A DNA stretch of 64,000 bases from Paracoccus denitrificans (lineage in GTDB: Bacteria; Pseudomonadota; Alphaproteobacteria; Rhodobacterales; Rhodobacteraceae). The stretch spans positions 124,001 through 188,000 of the forward strand of contig VAFL01000003.1 in NCBI GenBank assembly GCA_005768755.1. The letters run 5' to 3'. This document shows, piece after piece, positions 40,520 through 49,678 of this stretch; position 1 is the first letter of the stretch; every line of letters starts with the position of its first letter. The position numbers were made by a program, and so were the translations under genes. Under the pieces are notes generated by a model. It was not told the DNA's origin and did not search any database. It saw only the letters and a list, made by a program, of their open reading frames with translations.

Positions 40520-41409
40520 CGGTCGAGCATCTCTGGTCCGCCGGCGATCTTGCTGTCGATCGTGCCGATGGCCTTTTCCTTTTTGCCCGCGTAATCCACG
40601 GCGTTCAGGATGGTTTGAATGGCCGCGATCCTTGCCCTTTTCTTGTCGTCGGAACGGATGACCGTCCAGGGCGCGGTTTTGGTGTCGGACTGTTTCAGCG
40701 TGTCCTTGATCGCGGCGGTATATTCATCCCATTTGCCAAGGCCGTCCACGTCGATCGACGACAGCTTCCACTGTTTCAGCGGGTCCTTTTCACGGTCCAG
40801 GAACCGCTTCAGCTGCTCGGCGCGGCCGACATTCAGCCACAGCTTGACAAGGATGGTTCCGTCATCGACCAGCATCTCCTCGAACTTGGGAAGTTGCTTG
40901 AAGAAATGCTTGCGCTGTTCATCGGTCGAAAAGCCGAAGACGCGTTCGACGACGCCGCGGTTATACCAGCTGCGGTCGAACAGTGCGATTTCGCCATTCG
41001 CTGGCAGCCAGTCGGTATAGCGCTGGAAATACCATTGCTTCGCCTCACGCTCGGTCGGTTTGGGCAGGGCCACGATATAGGCGGAACGCGGGTTCAGGTT
41101 TTCGCGAACGCGTTCGATCGTGCCGCCCTTGCCGGCGGCATCGCGACCTTCGAACAGCACGACAAGGCGCTTTCCGGTCACGCTGATGTCATGCATCATG
41201 CTGACCAGTTCGATCTGCAGCGCATCCATCTGCTTTTCGTAGTCGTCCTTGTCCATCTCCTCGGCGTAGGGATAGCCGGGATCGAGGATGTCGTCCTTGC
41301 CCGCCTTCTCGATTGCCTTGCGGATGTCCTTGGGGGCCGCGTCCTCATAGAACTTCGTGATCTCGCCCACATAGGGCAGGGGATGGGGGGATTTGTCCTT
41401 GCTGGCCAT
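40516..41409 (-). CDS. ppk2: Polyphosphate kinase 2
   Basis: PPK2 transfers phosphate between polyphosphate and nucleotides (typically making GTP or ATP). The 297-residue product has the P-loop FEGRDAAGKGGTIERVRE (about 81-98), the Walker B-like DRSWYNRGVVE (about 140-150), and QLPKFEEML, fitting a single-domain class I enzyme. The ATG at 41409 is chosen; the frame runs 93 codons further, but those residues lack family similarity. Its stop overlaps the start of the TPM protein gene (ATGA), an unexpected coupling of polyphosphate metabolism with a TPM protein. Confidence 0.92.
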   Translation of the reverse strand: MASKDKSPHPLPYVGEITKFYEDAAPKDIRKAIEKAGKDDILDPGYPYAEEMDKDDYEKQMDALQIELVSMMHDISVTGKRLVVLFEGRDAAGKGGTIERVRENLNPRSAYIVALPKPTEREAKQWYFQRYTDWLPANGEIALFDRSWYNRGVVERVFGFSTDEQRKHFFKQLPKFEEMLVDDGTILVKLWLNVGRAEQLKRFLDREKDPLKQWKLSSIDVDGLGKWDEYTAAIKDTLKQSDTKTAPWTVIRSDDKKRARIAAIQTILNAVDYAGKKEKAIGTIDSKIAGGPEMLDR

Positions 41410-41518
41410 GCTTGCGCTCCGTAACGGGGTGGACGCACTATGGGGCGCTTGGGCCGGGGTGAAAAGGGGCCGGATCGGTTGATCGCCACGGATCACAGGA
41501 TGCGTGTCTGTCCGGGGC

Positions 41519-42442
41519 TTAGGTGCCGATCTTCGACAGGTCGAACTCGGTCGTCTGATAGATCTCGTTGACCCAGTTGCCGTAAAGCAGATGCGCATGG
41601 CTGCGCCACCGGTTCGACGGCGGCCGCGACGGATCGTCGTCGGGGTAGTAGTTGACCGGCACCGCGATGTGTTTGCCAGCCGCGACATCGCGGTCGTATT
41701 CGTCTTTCAATGTCGTCGAATCGTATTCGAGATGGTTGAAGACATAAAGCGCGCGGTGCCCTTCGTCCTGCAGCAGGCAGGGGCCGACATCGGGCGCAGC
41801 CAGCAACGTGGTCAGCGCAGGACGGCGGGCGACGTCATCGGCGCGCACTTCGGTCCAGCGGCTGACCGGGATCAGCAGGTCATCGGAAAAGCCGCGCAGA
41901 AAGGGCGAGGCGGGCGCCCGATTGTCATGGCGGTAACAGCCGAATGCCTTGGCGGGCAGGTCGTGCTTGGGCAGGCCGTGGAAATGCCACGCCATCGCCA
42001 TCGCCCCCCAGCAAACCCCAAAGGTCGAATGGACATGGGTCTGCGTCCAGTCGAAGACGCGGGTCAGTTCGTCCCAATATGTCACCTCCTCGAAGGGAAG
42101 CTGTTCGATGGGCGCGCCGGTGATGATGAGGCCGTCGAATTTCTCGCCCGTGGCCTCGACCTCGGAGAATTTGCGATAGAAGGATTGCAGGTGATCGGCC
42201 GCGGTGTTGCGGCTTTCGTGATCCGACATGCGGATCAGCTGAAAGTCGATCTGCAGGGGCGTGGCGCCGATCAGCCGGGCGAACTGGTTCTCGGTCTGGA
42301 TCTTCTTGGGCATCAGGTTCAGAAGCCCTATCCGAAGCGGGCGGATGTCCTGCATCGCCGCCCGGCCCGGCGACATGACCATGACGCCTTCATCCGACAG
42401 GATGTCGAAGGCAGGCAGGTCATTGGGCAGGGTGATGGGCAT
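41519..42442 (-). CDS. metA: Homoserine O-acyltransferase (MetA family)
   Basis: Acylates L-homoserine for methionine synthesis. The 307-residue product begins MPITLPNDLPAFDIL, has the nucleophile cysteine in STFGVCWGAMAMAWHF (about 138-153) and the catalytic His-Glu in YVFNHLEYDS (about 231-240). Alphaproteobacterial MetA proteins mostly use acetyl-CoA, but the acyl donor is not decided here. GGAAGCC precedes the ATG at 42442, one base after the upstream gene's stop, so it is translated with that P-loop protein. Confidence 0.93.
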   Translation of the reverse strand: MPITLPNDLPAFDILSDEGVMVMSPGRAAMQDIRPLRIGLLNLMPKKIQTENQFARLIGATPLQIDFQLIRMSDHESRNTAADHLQSFYRKFSEVEATGEKFDGLIITGAPIEQLPFEEVTYWDELTRVFDWTQTHVHSTFGVCWGAMAMAWHFHGLPKHDLPAKAFGCYRHDNRAPASPFLRGFSDDLLIPVSRWTEVRADDVARRPALTTLLAAPDVGPCLLQDEGHRALYVFNHLEYDSTTLKDEYDRDVAAGKHIAVPVNYYPDDDPSRPPSNRWRSHAHLLYGNWVNEIYQTTEFDLSKIGT

Positions 42443-42443
42443 T

Positions 42444-43319
42444 TCAGGCTTCCTTGGCGTCTTGTCGGCGGTCGATCGCACGCGCGATCAGGGTATCCAG
42501 CTGTTCGGGGCTGCGGATGTCGGCCACTTCCTCGGCTGTGATCGTCACGCCGCGCCGCGCCATCGCCGCATAGCGCGGCTGGCGGTGGGCAAGGGCGCGG
42601 GCATAGGTCCAGCGGATGAAGTCGTCGGGATCGACCTGATCTTCGCGCAGGCCCTTTTCCATGCGATAGGCGAGCCACGCCTTGTCGAGGAATTCGGGCT
42701 GGTAATACATCGGTTTCGGCGCCCGGTCGAAGCGGCGCACCAGTTCCGCCGTGTGCGCGTCCGAGCCCTTGATCCAGACCATCAGCAGGTGCTTTTCCAG
42801 CGTGGACAGAACCGGATCGTCGGGATCGCCGGGGTCCACCACCTCGCAGATGGAGCCGCCGCTGTCGCAGACGAAATGCGGCAGGCGATAGATCTCCTCG
42901 GAGCGGGTGATGAAATGGGGCGTATCCAGAAGCGAGGCGATTTCCGCCTTTTCGTGTTCGCGCTGGCGCTTGGTGTATTCGTCGAAGGGCAGGCCGCCAC
43001 GCGTTTCGCTGCCCGGCTTGCCCAGATAGGTCGACAGCGGCGACAGGTTGTCGAAGGTGATGTTGCTGCCGATGAAGACGCTGTCCGACAGCAGCAATTC
43101 GCGCAGGAAAGGGACCTTCATCGCCTCGCGCTTGAAGTTGTCTGCAATCAGTTCGCCCATGTAGCGGGTGCCGATGCGGTAATCGATGCTGTAGTGAAAC
43201 CAGTCGCCGGATGCGCGCAGCATGTTCGACAGATATGTCTTTCCCAGCCCGGACATGCCGAACAGAAGCACCCGCTTGCGGGTGCTGCCAAGCCAATCCT
43301 GTCCGGTGCTGTAGATCAT
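42444..43319 (-). CDS. P-loop ATPase of unknown function, metA-linked
   Basis: A 291-residue cytoplasmic protein with Walker A FGMSGLGKTYLSNML (about 20-34). Downstream features are GDWFHYSIDYRIGTRYMGEL and the acidic DPGDPDDPVLSTLEKHLL. I do not recognise a known enzyme; a kinase-like or signalling ATPase is possible. ATG at 43319 is the family-like start; a 19-residue extension lacks a Shine-Dalgarno. It ends 1 bp before metA, which points to a role tied to methionine or its regulation. Confidence 0.75.
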   Translation of the reverse strand: MIYSTGQDWLGSTRKRVLLFGMSGLGKTYLSNMLRASGDWFHYSIDYRIGTRYMGELIADNFKREAMKVPFLRELLLSDSVFIGSNITFDNLSPLSTYLGKPGSETRGGLPFDEYTKRQREHEKAEIASLLDTPHFITRSEEIYRLPHFVCDSGGSICEVVDPGDPDDPVLSTLEKHLLMVWIKGSDAHTAELVRRFDRAPKPMYYQPEFLDKAWLAYRMEKGLREDQVDPDDFIRWTYARALAHRQPRYAAMARRGVTITAEEVADIRSPEQLDTLIARAIDRRQDAKEA

Positions 43320-43363
43320 GGCGTCTCCTTCGGGGCGCAATCTAGGCAGAGCGGTGCCAATAG

Positions 43364-43390
43364 AAAAGCCCCGCACGTGGCGGGGCTTTT
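43364..43390. terminator. Strong bidirectional terminator
   Basis: AAAAGCCCCGC and GCGGGGCTTTT form a perfect 11-bp stem around ACGTG, with T-tracts on both strands. It is 21 bp past the FadL-like gene stop (minus strand) and insulates it from the metA operon. Confidence 0.9.
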
Positions 43391-43411
43391 CCGAAGGTCA
43401 TGTTGCGGCGA

Positions 43412-44548
43412 TCAGAAGCGATAGCCGACCCGCAGGCCAAGGCTGACGGCGTCGTTGTCTTCCATATCGGCGCGGGCCGCATCCGGGGTGCCGGTTTCGG
43501 CCTGGGCGTCGCCCAGCTTGGTGTAGTTGACGCCACCGGTGAACTTCCACTTGTCCATGGTGTAGATGCCCGCGACGGTGATCGCCTTGCGGCCATTGGT
43601 CGGTGCCAGCGGCGACACCAGATCCTTGCCCTCGGGTTCATAGGTGAAGGCGACAGTGCCCGACCACTGTTCGGTGAACTTGCGGCCAACGCCCAGGGTG
43701 AAGGTGTTGGTGTCTTCCAGGCTGACCAGACCGTCAGGCGCAATATTCGCGCCGAAGAATTCGGGCGTCACCTTGAAATCCGACCAGTAGGTGCGGCGGA
43801 TCTGACCGAAGACAAGCGTGTCAGCAGCGACACCGGTCTGGAAATCCAGCGCCAGCATGGCCGGCGTGGTCACTTCGGTGCTGCCTTCTGCGACCTGCAT
43901 GGCGCCAAGGAATTCCTGGGTGTCGAATTCGTGGTCGATATCCGAGTAGTAGGTCAATGCAACGCGCGCCGCGATATCGGGGCGTTCCCACGACACACCG
44001 GCCAGCCAGCCGACCGACGTGTCATCAGCCAGTTTCGCGCGATAGCCCGATGCGGCAGCGTAAGCCGCGCCCTGCAGACGGATGTCGCCCGAGGCTTTCG
44101 AGGCCCGCAGACCGGCATGGGCGCCCCAGTTGTCGTTGAACTTGTACCGACCGATGGCCGAGATCATGGCGCTTTCGACATTGGCCTTGGTCCCGCCCAG
44201 CATATAGGAGCCTTCGGTGGCCGAGGTCATGTCCACGTCGCCATATTCGATATCGGCGCCGTAGGGGTGTTCGATGATGAGCGCGGCCGAGAACTGTTCG
44301 GTGAACTGGTGCTTGTAGCCGAAAGTCAGGACGTTGAAATCGTCAGCCACGCCGCCGGTTTCGCGGCCGCCGTAGATGGCAAGGTCCTTGCCGCTGACAT
44401 CGGGATTGGTCACCTGAAGCCCGGTTTCGACGTAATTGCCTTCTTCGAACAGAATGGCAATGGACTGGGTCGAACGCTCGATCCCGGCGGCATGAAGCGG
44501 TGCCGTGCTCAGAAGCAGCGCTGCTGCGCCCATGACTGATTTATTCAT
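43412..44548 (-). CDS. FadL/OmpP1-type outer membrane transporter
   Basis: A 378-residue outer-membrane protein with a signal peptide (cut after LHA, about residue 20). The mature start AGIERSTQSIAILFEEGNYVETG is typical of FadL-like proteins, whose N-terminus plugs the barrel; the rest has alternating strands and ends in F (LGLRVGYRF), as barrel proteins do. These channels carry long-chain fatty acids or aromatic hydrocarbons. It is transcribed away from the TDT gene across a 197-bp gap; no substrate is set. Confidence 0.85.
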   Translation of the reverse strand: MNKSVMGAAALLLSTAPLHAAGIERSTQSIAILFEEGNYVETGLQVTNPDVSGKDLAIYGGRETGGVADDFNVLTFGYKHQFTEQFSAALIIEHPYGADIEYGDVDMTSATEGSYMLGGTKANVESAMISAIGRYKFNDNWGAHAGLRASKASGDIRLQGAAYAAASGYRAKLADDTSVGWLAGVSWERPDIAARVALTYYSDIDHEFDTQEFLGAMQVAEGSTEVTTPAMLALDFQTGVAADTLVFGQIRRTYWSDFKVTPEFFGANIAPDGLVSLEDTNTFTLGVGRKFTEQWSGTVAFTYEPEGKDLVSPLAPTNGRKAITVAGIYTMDKWKFTGGVNYTKLGDAQAETGTPDAARADMEDNDAVSLGLRVGYRF

Positions 44549-44745
44549 ATTATCCTCCCTGCAGGCGACGGGGGCTCGTCACCTTCTTCTGCTCATCGTT
44601 AACCTGCAAGGATCACGAATCAATCACGCGCACGCGATGACGTGGCGTCGTTCTGCCTTGCTCATGCGTCACCGTGTCGCCCATGCAACGGTTGAGTGGC
44701 GCGCGGGATTGAAAGATCGTGCAATCAGCACGGCAGGAGGATGTG

Positions 44746-45720
44746 ATGCGTGACAGGCCGCGATTCGCTTTGCCGAAGCCGGCACCGGCAGGTTTGTGGC
44801 GACGCACGCCGCCGATGATCTTTGCACCCATTGCGGCACTTCTGGCGCTGGCATTGGCGTGGCGGTTCGGGGCCATGAGACTTGGCTTGTCGCCGGCGCT
44901 GCCCGGCTTTGCGGGCGGGGCCAGCGTGGCCCTGTTGGGCTTCGCTGTGCTGGCCTATCTGGTCAAGTGCCTGCGCCGCCCCGCCGTCATCGCGGAAGAG
45001 TGCGAGACGCTGCCCGGACGGGTGGGACTGGGGGCAATGGTTCTGGCATTCCTGCTGGGCGGGGGCGTGCTGGCCGAGATCGCGCCGGCACTGGGCCGGG
45101 TGATGCTTGTTGCCGGGCTGGGCGCGCTTGTCTGGCTGAGCGCGCCGTTCCTGCGACAGATTCGCACGGAAGGGACATGGCCCGGTCCTGACATTCAGTT
45201 TGGTCCCGGCGCATTGCTGGTCGCGGCCGCCGTGGCACCAATGCTGGGTTGGGACGTTGTGGGCCGCCCTCTGATCTATCCCGGCGCGGCTCTGTCGTTG
45301 CTGTTTGCCGCGATCAGCCTGCGGCAACTGCGCAACCGGCGTGTGCCGCGTGTTCTGCTGCCGCTTCTGGCGCTGCACCTGATTCCGGTCGCGGCTTACG
45401 GGGCGGCGTCGGTTCAGCTGTCGGCGGGCCTTCAGCAGACGGCCTATGGCCTGACGCTGGCCGGTCTGATCGTGCTGCCGGTATTGGCGCTGCGCGCCGG
45501 GACAGGTCTGTTTCTTGTGGCGATAACACTTCCGCTGGCGCTTTCGTCGCTGTTCTTCGCTCTGCTGGCCGCGGATATGCCAGAGAACCGGTTCCTGGCG
45601 CTTCTGGCGGCAACGGGACTTGTGGGCACGACCATGGTCTGCGTGCCGCTGGCTTTCTGGACGATGCGCGACTGGGCGCGCGGACGTCTGGCCACCCGCA
45701 GCAATGCGGCCGTTGCCTGA
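44746..45720 (+). CDS. TDT/TehA-like transporter
   Basis: A 324-residue membrane protein with about ten hydrophobic segments and a basic N-terminus (MRDRPRFALPKPAP), resembling the tellurite-resistance/dicarboxylate transporter (SLAC1) family: PMIFAPIAALLALALAWRFG opens the first segment and PLAFWTMRDWARGR ends the last. Substrate is unknown. The ATG at 44746 has AGGAGGATGTG seven bases upstream; a GTG at 44719 in frame lies further out. guaB follows after 94 bp. Confidence 0.7.
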   Translation: MRDRPRFALPKPAPAGLWRRTPPMIFAPIAALLALALAWRFGAMRLGLSPALPGFAGGASVALLGFAVLAYLVKCLRRPAVIAEECETLPGRVGLGAMVLAFLLGGGVLAEIAPALGRVMLVAGLGALVWLSAPFLRQIRTEGTWPGPDIQFGPGALLVAAAVAPMLGWDVVGRPLIYPGAALSLLFAAISLRQLRNRRVPRVLLPLLALHLIPVAAYGAASVQLSAGLQQTAYGLTLAGLIVLPVLALRAGTGLFLVAITLPLALSSLFFALLAADMPENRFLALLAATGLVGTTMVCVPLAFWTMRDWARGRLATRSNAAVA

Positions 45721-45814
45721 CGCGCAACAGTGCCATGCACCCGGAAGGACTGGACAAACCTGGCACGAGGTGAAAAGGGGAACTGCCAAACGAACCCCCA
45801 AAAGGATTGCTGCC

Positions 45815-47263
45815 ATGCAGATTCGTGAGGCCCTCACCTTTGATGACGTTCTTCTGGTCCCGGCGGCCTCCAATGTGTTGCCCTCGACTGCCGATGTGAC
45901 GACGCGTGTGACCCGTGGCATCCGCATGAATATCCCGCTGGTCAGTTCGGCCATGGATACGGTGACCGAAAGCCGGATGGCGATCGCCATGGCGCAGGCG
46001 GGTGGCATGGGTGTCGTTCACCGCAACCTGACGATCGAACAGCAGGCCGATGAGGTGCGCCGCGTGAAGCGCTTTGAAAGCGGCATCGTCTATAACCCCA
46101 TCACGCTGACCGCGAACCAGACGCTTGCCGATGCGAAGGCCTTGCAGGATCAGTATAATGTCACCGGCTTCCCCGTGGTGGATGAAGACGGCCGCGTCGT
46201 GGGCATCGTGACCAACCGCGACATGCGTTTTGCAAGCGACGACAAGACGCCGGTCAAGGCGATGATGACGGCGCAGAACCTTGCCATTCTGCGCGAACCG
46301 GCCGACCGCGCGCAGGCCATCGCAATGATGAAGGAACGCCGCATCGAGAAGCTGCTGGTGACCGACGGCAGCGGTCATCTGACCGGGCTGCTGACACTGA
46401 AGGATACCGAAAAAGCGGTGTTGAACCCGTTGGCCTGCAAGGACGATCTGGGGCGGTTGCGCGTCGGTGCGGCCTCGACCGTCGGCAATGAGGGGTTTGA
46501 GCGCAGCAAGGCGCTGATCGATGCGGGCGTGGACATGGTCGTCATCGATACCGCGCACGGGCATTCCGAAGGCGTGGCGATCGCGGTGGAACGGCTGCGC
46601 AACTTCTCGAACGAGATCCAGATTGTTGCGGGCAATATCGCGACGGCGGGCGCGGCGCAGGCGCTGATTGATGCCGGCGCGGATGCCGTGAAGGTCGGGA
46701 TCGGGCCGGGATCGATCTGCACCACGCGTGTCGTCGCGGGCGTCGGCGTGCCGCAGCTGACCGCGATCATGGATGTCGCGGGCACGGCGGGCGATGTGCC
46801 GGTGATCGCAGATGGCGGCATCAAGTTTTCGGGCGATTTTGCCAAGGCGATTGCCGCTGGCGCAAGCTGCGCAATGGTCGGCAGCGCGATTGCCGGCACC
46901 GATGAATCGCCGGGAGAGGTGATCCTGTATCAGGGCCGCAGCTTCAAATCCTATCGCGGCATGGGCAGCCTTGGTGCCATGGCGCGTGGATCCGCTGATC
47001 GCTATTTCCAGAAGGATGCGGCATCTGACAAACTGGTGCCTGAAGGGATCGAGGGGCAGGTGCCCTATAAGGGCCCGGTCGCCACGGTCGTGCACCAGAT
47101 GGTCGGGGGGCTTCGCGCCGCCATGGGTTATACCGGCAGCCCGACGGTTGAGGCGATGCGCGGCGGTTGCGAATTCGTGCGGATCACCGGGGCTGGACTG
47201 AAGGAAAGCCACGTCCATGACGTGCAGATCACCCGCGAAAGCCCGAATTACCGCCTGGGCTGA
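45815..47263 (+). CDS. guaB: IMP dehydrogenase
   Basis: Oxidises IMP to XMP, the rate-limiting step of guanine nucleotide synthesis. The 482-residue product starts LTFDDVLLVPAASNVLPS (6-23), has a CBS pair at about 90-205 (VVDEDGRVVGIVTNRDMRF), the active-site loop GPGSICTTRVVAGVGVPQ with the catalytic cysteine (about 297-314) and the flap RYFQKDAASDKLVPEGIEG. AAAAGGATTG precedes the ATG. A terminator follows. Confidence 0.97.
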   Translation: MQIREALTFDDVLLVPAASNVLPSTADVTTRVTRGIRMNIPLVSSAMDTVTESRMAIAMAQAGGMGVVHRNLTIEQQADEVRRVKRFESGIVYNPITLTANQTLADAKALQDQYNVTGFPVVDEDGRVVGIVTNRDMRFASDDKTPVKAMMTAQNLAILREPADRAQAIAMMKERRIEKLLVTDGSGHLTGLLTLKDTEKAVLNPLACKDDLGRLRVGAASTVGNEGFERSKALIDAGVDMVVIDTAHGHSEGVAIAVERLRNFSNEIQIVAGNIATAGAAQALIDAGADAVKVGIGPGSICTTRVVAGVGVPQLTAIMDVAGTAGDVPVIADGGIKFSGDFAKAIAAGASCAMVGSAIAGTDESPGEVILYQGRSFKSYRGMGSLGAMARGSADRYFQKDAASDKLVPEGIEGQVPYKGPVATVVHQMVGGLRAAMGYTGSPTVEAMRGGCEFVRITGAGLKESHVHDVQITRESPNYRLG

Positions 47264-47292
47264 CGATTCGGACTTATTGACAGCAGGGTATG

Positions 47293-47326
47293 AGGGCCGC
47301 GCAACGTTATGATGCGCGGCCTTTTT
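47293..47326 (+). terminator. Terminator after guaB
   Basis: GGCCGCGC and GCGCGGCC pair around an 11-base loop, followed by TTTTTC. It begins 30 bp after the guaB stop and separates it from the paa operon promoter. Confidence 0.85.
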
Positions 47327-47383
47327 CGTGCGGCGGCACCGCGCCGGGTTGGCCAGCGACGGCAGGACAGGCAAACATTTCAT

Positions 47384-47427
47384 TTGCGCGGGGGTCGATT
47401 CCGCGTATAAATAACCGAACGGTCGGT
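47384..47427 (+). promoter_or_regulatory. paa promoter with TetR/PaaR-like operator
   Basis: TTGCGC (47384-47389) and TATAAA (47406-47411) are 16 bp apart. Immediately downstream, ACCGA-ACGG-TCGGT (47414-47427) is a palindrome overlapping the likely transcription start. It resembles operators I recall for PaaR-type TetR repressors (ACCGACC..CGGT), which release DNA in the presence of phenylacetyl-CoA. No TetR gene lies nearby in this window. Confidence 0.6.
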
Positions 47428-47469
47428 CAACGTATTGGAGGCGATGATCGGAATGGCAAAGGGGGAGCC

Positions 47470-48675
47470 ATGACAGACGCGTTTATCTGCGACGCAATCC
47501 GCACGCCCATCGGGCGTTATGGCGGGGCGTTGTCCTCGGTCCGGGCCGACGATCTGGCGGCGGTCCCCATCGTTGCGCTGATGGCGCGGAACCCCGATGT
47601 CGACTGGGCCAGTGTCGATGATCTGATCTATGGCTGCGCCAATCAGGCGGGCGAGGATAACCGCAACGTGGCCCGGATGGCGGCGCTGCTGGCCGGGATG
47701 CCGGTGGAAGTGCCGGGGACGACGGTGAACCGGCTGTGCGGATCCGGCATGGATGCGGTGGGCATGGCCGCGCGGGCGATCAGGGCCGGCGACTGCGATC
47801 TGGTGATCGCGGGCGGCGTCGAATCGATGTCCCGCGCGCCCTTCGTGATGCCGAAGGCCGAGACCGCCTTCAGCCGCAGCAATGCGGTTTACGACACCAC
47901 CATCGGCTGGCGCTTCGTGAACCCGAAGATGAAGGCGCAGTTCGGGGTCGATTCGATGCCCCAGACCGCCGATAATGTCGCCGCCGATTTCAACGTCAGC
48001 CGCGAAGATCAGGACGAATTCGCCGCCCGCAGTCAGGCGCGCTGGCAGGCCGCGCAAGAGGCCGGACTGTTCGCGGACGAGATCACGCCGGTCAGCGTCC
48101 CGCAGAAAAAGGGCGATCCGGTCATTGTCGATACCGACGAACATCCGCGCCCCGGCACGACGGCGGAAAAGCTGTCGAAGCTGAAGGGCGTGAACGGCCC
48201 GGATCTGAGCGTGACCGCCGGCAATGCATCCGGCGTGAATGACGGGGCATGCGCGCTGCTGATCGCCAGCGAGGAAGCCGCGAAAGCCAACGGCCTGACG
48301 CCGAAGGTCCGCATCGTCGCCATGGCGGCGGCGGGGGTCGAGCCGCGGATCATGGGGATCGGCCCGGCACCGGCGGCAAAGAAGGTGCTGGCGCGCGCCG
48401 GGCTGAGTATCGACCAGATGGATGTGATCGAGTTGAACGAGGCCTTCGCCTCGCAAGGGCTTGCCACCCTGCGCGAGCTTGGACTTGCCGACGATGCACC
48501 CCATGTTAACCCTAATGGCGGGGCCATCGCGCTTGGCCATCCGCTCGGCATGTCCGGTGCCCGGCTGGTGACGACCGCGATGTATCAACTGCACCGCACG
48601 GGCGGCAAATATGCGCTATGCTGCATGTGCGTGGGTGTCGGTCAGGGCATCGCCATCATTATCGAACGCGTCTGA
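47470..48675 (+). CDS. paaJ: Thiolase, 3-oxoadipyl-CoA / 3-oxo-dehydrosuberyl-CoA type
   Basis: By context PaaJ acts twice in phenylacetate degradation, releasing acetyl-CoA from 3-oxo-5,6-dehydrosuberyl-CoA and then from 3-oxoadipyl-CoA. The 401-residue product has FICDAIRTPIGRYGGALS (4-21), the nucleophile in VNRLCGSGMDAVG (about 87-99), NEAFASQGLA (about 319-328) and GGAIALGHPLGMSGARL with CCMCVGVGQG (end). GGGGGAG precedes the ATG. It heads the paa operon, 12 bp before paaA. Confidence 0.9.
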   Translation: MTDAFICDAIRTPIGRYGGALSSVRADDLAAVPIVALMARNPDVDWASVDDLIYGCANQAGEDNRNVARMAALLAGMPVEVPGTTVNRLCGSGMDAVGMAARAIRAGDCDLVIAGGVESMSRAPFVMPKAETAFSRSNAVYDTTIGWRFVNPKMKAQFGVDSMPQTADNVAADFNVSREDQDEFAARSQARWQAAQEAGLFADEITPVSVPQKKGDPVIVDTDEHPRPGTTAEKLSKLKGVNGPDLSVTAGNASGVNDGACALLIASEEAAKANGLTPKVRIVAMAAAGVEPRIMGIGPAPAAKKVLARAGLSIDQMDVIELNEAFASQGLATLRELGLADDAPHVNPNGGAIALGHPLGMSGARLVTTAMYQLHRTGGKYALCCMCVGVGQGIAIIIERV

Positions 48676-48687
48676 GGAGGAACTGCC

Positions 48688-49674
48688 ATGTATGCACAGC
48701 TCGTCAAATCCGAAGGCAAGGCGGCCAAGGATCTGTCGCCCGATGACATCGCCTTTCAGGAACGCATCGACCGGAACGAGAAGATCGAACCGAAGGAGTG
48801 GATGCCTGAGGGCTATCGCAAGACGCTGATCCGCCAGATCGGCCAGCACGCCCATTCCGAAATCGTCGGCCAACTGCCCGAAGGCAACTGGATCACCCGC
48901 GCGCCCACGCTGGAACGCAAGCAGATCCTGCTGGCCAAGGTCCAGGACGAGGCCGGGCACGGGCTGTATCTGTATTGCGCCGCCGAAACGTTGGGTGTCA
49001 GCCGCGACGAACTGCTGGAAAAGCTGCATTCCGGCGACATGAAATATTCCTCGATCTTCAACTATCCGACGCTGACCTGGGCAGATATGGGCGCGGTCGG
49101 CTGGCTGGTGGACGGCGCGGCGATCATGAACCAGGTGCCGCTGCAACGGACCAGCTATGGCCCCTATTCCCGCGCCATGATCCGCATCTGCAAGGAGGAA
49201 AGTTTCCACCAGCGGCAGGGCTATGCGATCATGATGAAGATGGCGAACGGGACGCCGGAACAGAAGCGGATGGCGCAGGATGCGCTGAACCGGCTGTGGT
49301 ATCCCTCGCTGATGATGTTCGGGCCGTCGGACAAGGATTCGGTGCACTCGGTGCAGTCGATGGCCTGGAAGATCAAGATGAACACCAATGACGAACTGCG
49401 CCAGAAATTCGTCGACCAGACCGTGCCGCAGGCCGAATATCTGGGCCTGACCGTGCCCGATCCGGACCTGAAATGGAACGAGGAGAAGGGCGGCTACGAC
49501 TTCAGCGAACCCGATTGGGACGAGTTCTATCAGGTGCTGAAGGGCAATGGCCCCTGCAACAAGGAACGTCTGGGCGCCCGCGTGAAGGCGTGGGAGGATG
49601 GTGCCTGGTATCGCGATGCGATGGTCGCCCACGCCAAGAAAAAGGCCTCGCGCCGCCCGGTCGCTGCGGAGTAA
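48688..49674 (+). CDS. paaA: Phenylacetyl-CoA epoxidase catalytic subunit
   Basis: PaaA is the diiron subunit of the PaaABCE oxygenase that makes ring-1,2-epoxyphenylacetyl-CoA. The 328-residue product has ligand motifs KVQDEAGHGLYLY (about 86-98, ExxH) and KEESFHQRQGYAI (about 171-183, ExxH), with the N-terminus FQERIDRNEKIEPKEWMPEGY found in the family. AGGAGGAAC-like sequence precedes the ATG. A VOC gene, not paaB, comes next. Confidence 0.96.
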   Translation: MYAQLVKSEGKAAKDLSPDDIAFQERIDRNEKIEPKEWMPEGYRKTLIRQIGQHAHSEIVGQLPEGNWITRAPTLERKQILLAKVQDEAGHGLYLYCAAETLGVSRDELLEKLHSGDMKYSSIFNYPTLTWADMGAVGWLVDGAAIMNQVPLQRTSYGPYSRAMIRICKEESFHQRQGYAIMMKMANGTPEQKRMAQDALNRLWYPSLMMFGPSDKDSVHSVQSMAWKIKMNTNDELRQKFVDQTVPQAEYLGLTVPDPDLKWNEEKGGYDFSEPDWDEFYQVLKGNGPCNKERLGARVKAWEDGAWYRDAMVAHAKKKASRRPVAAE

Positions 49675-49678
49675 GGGA

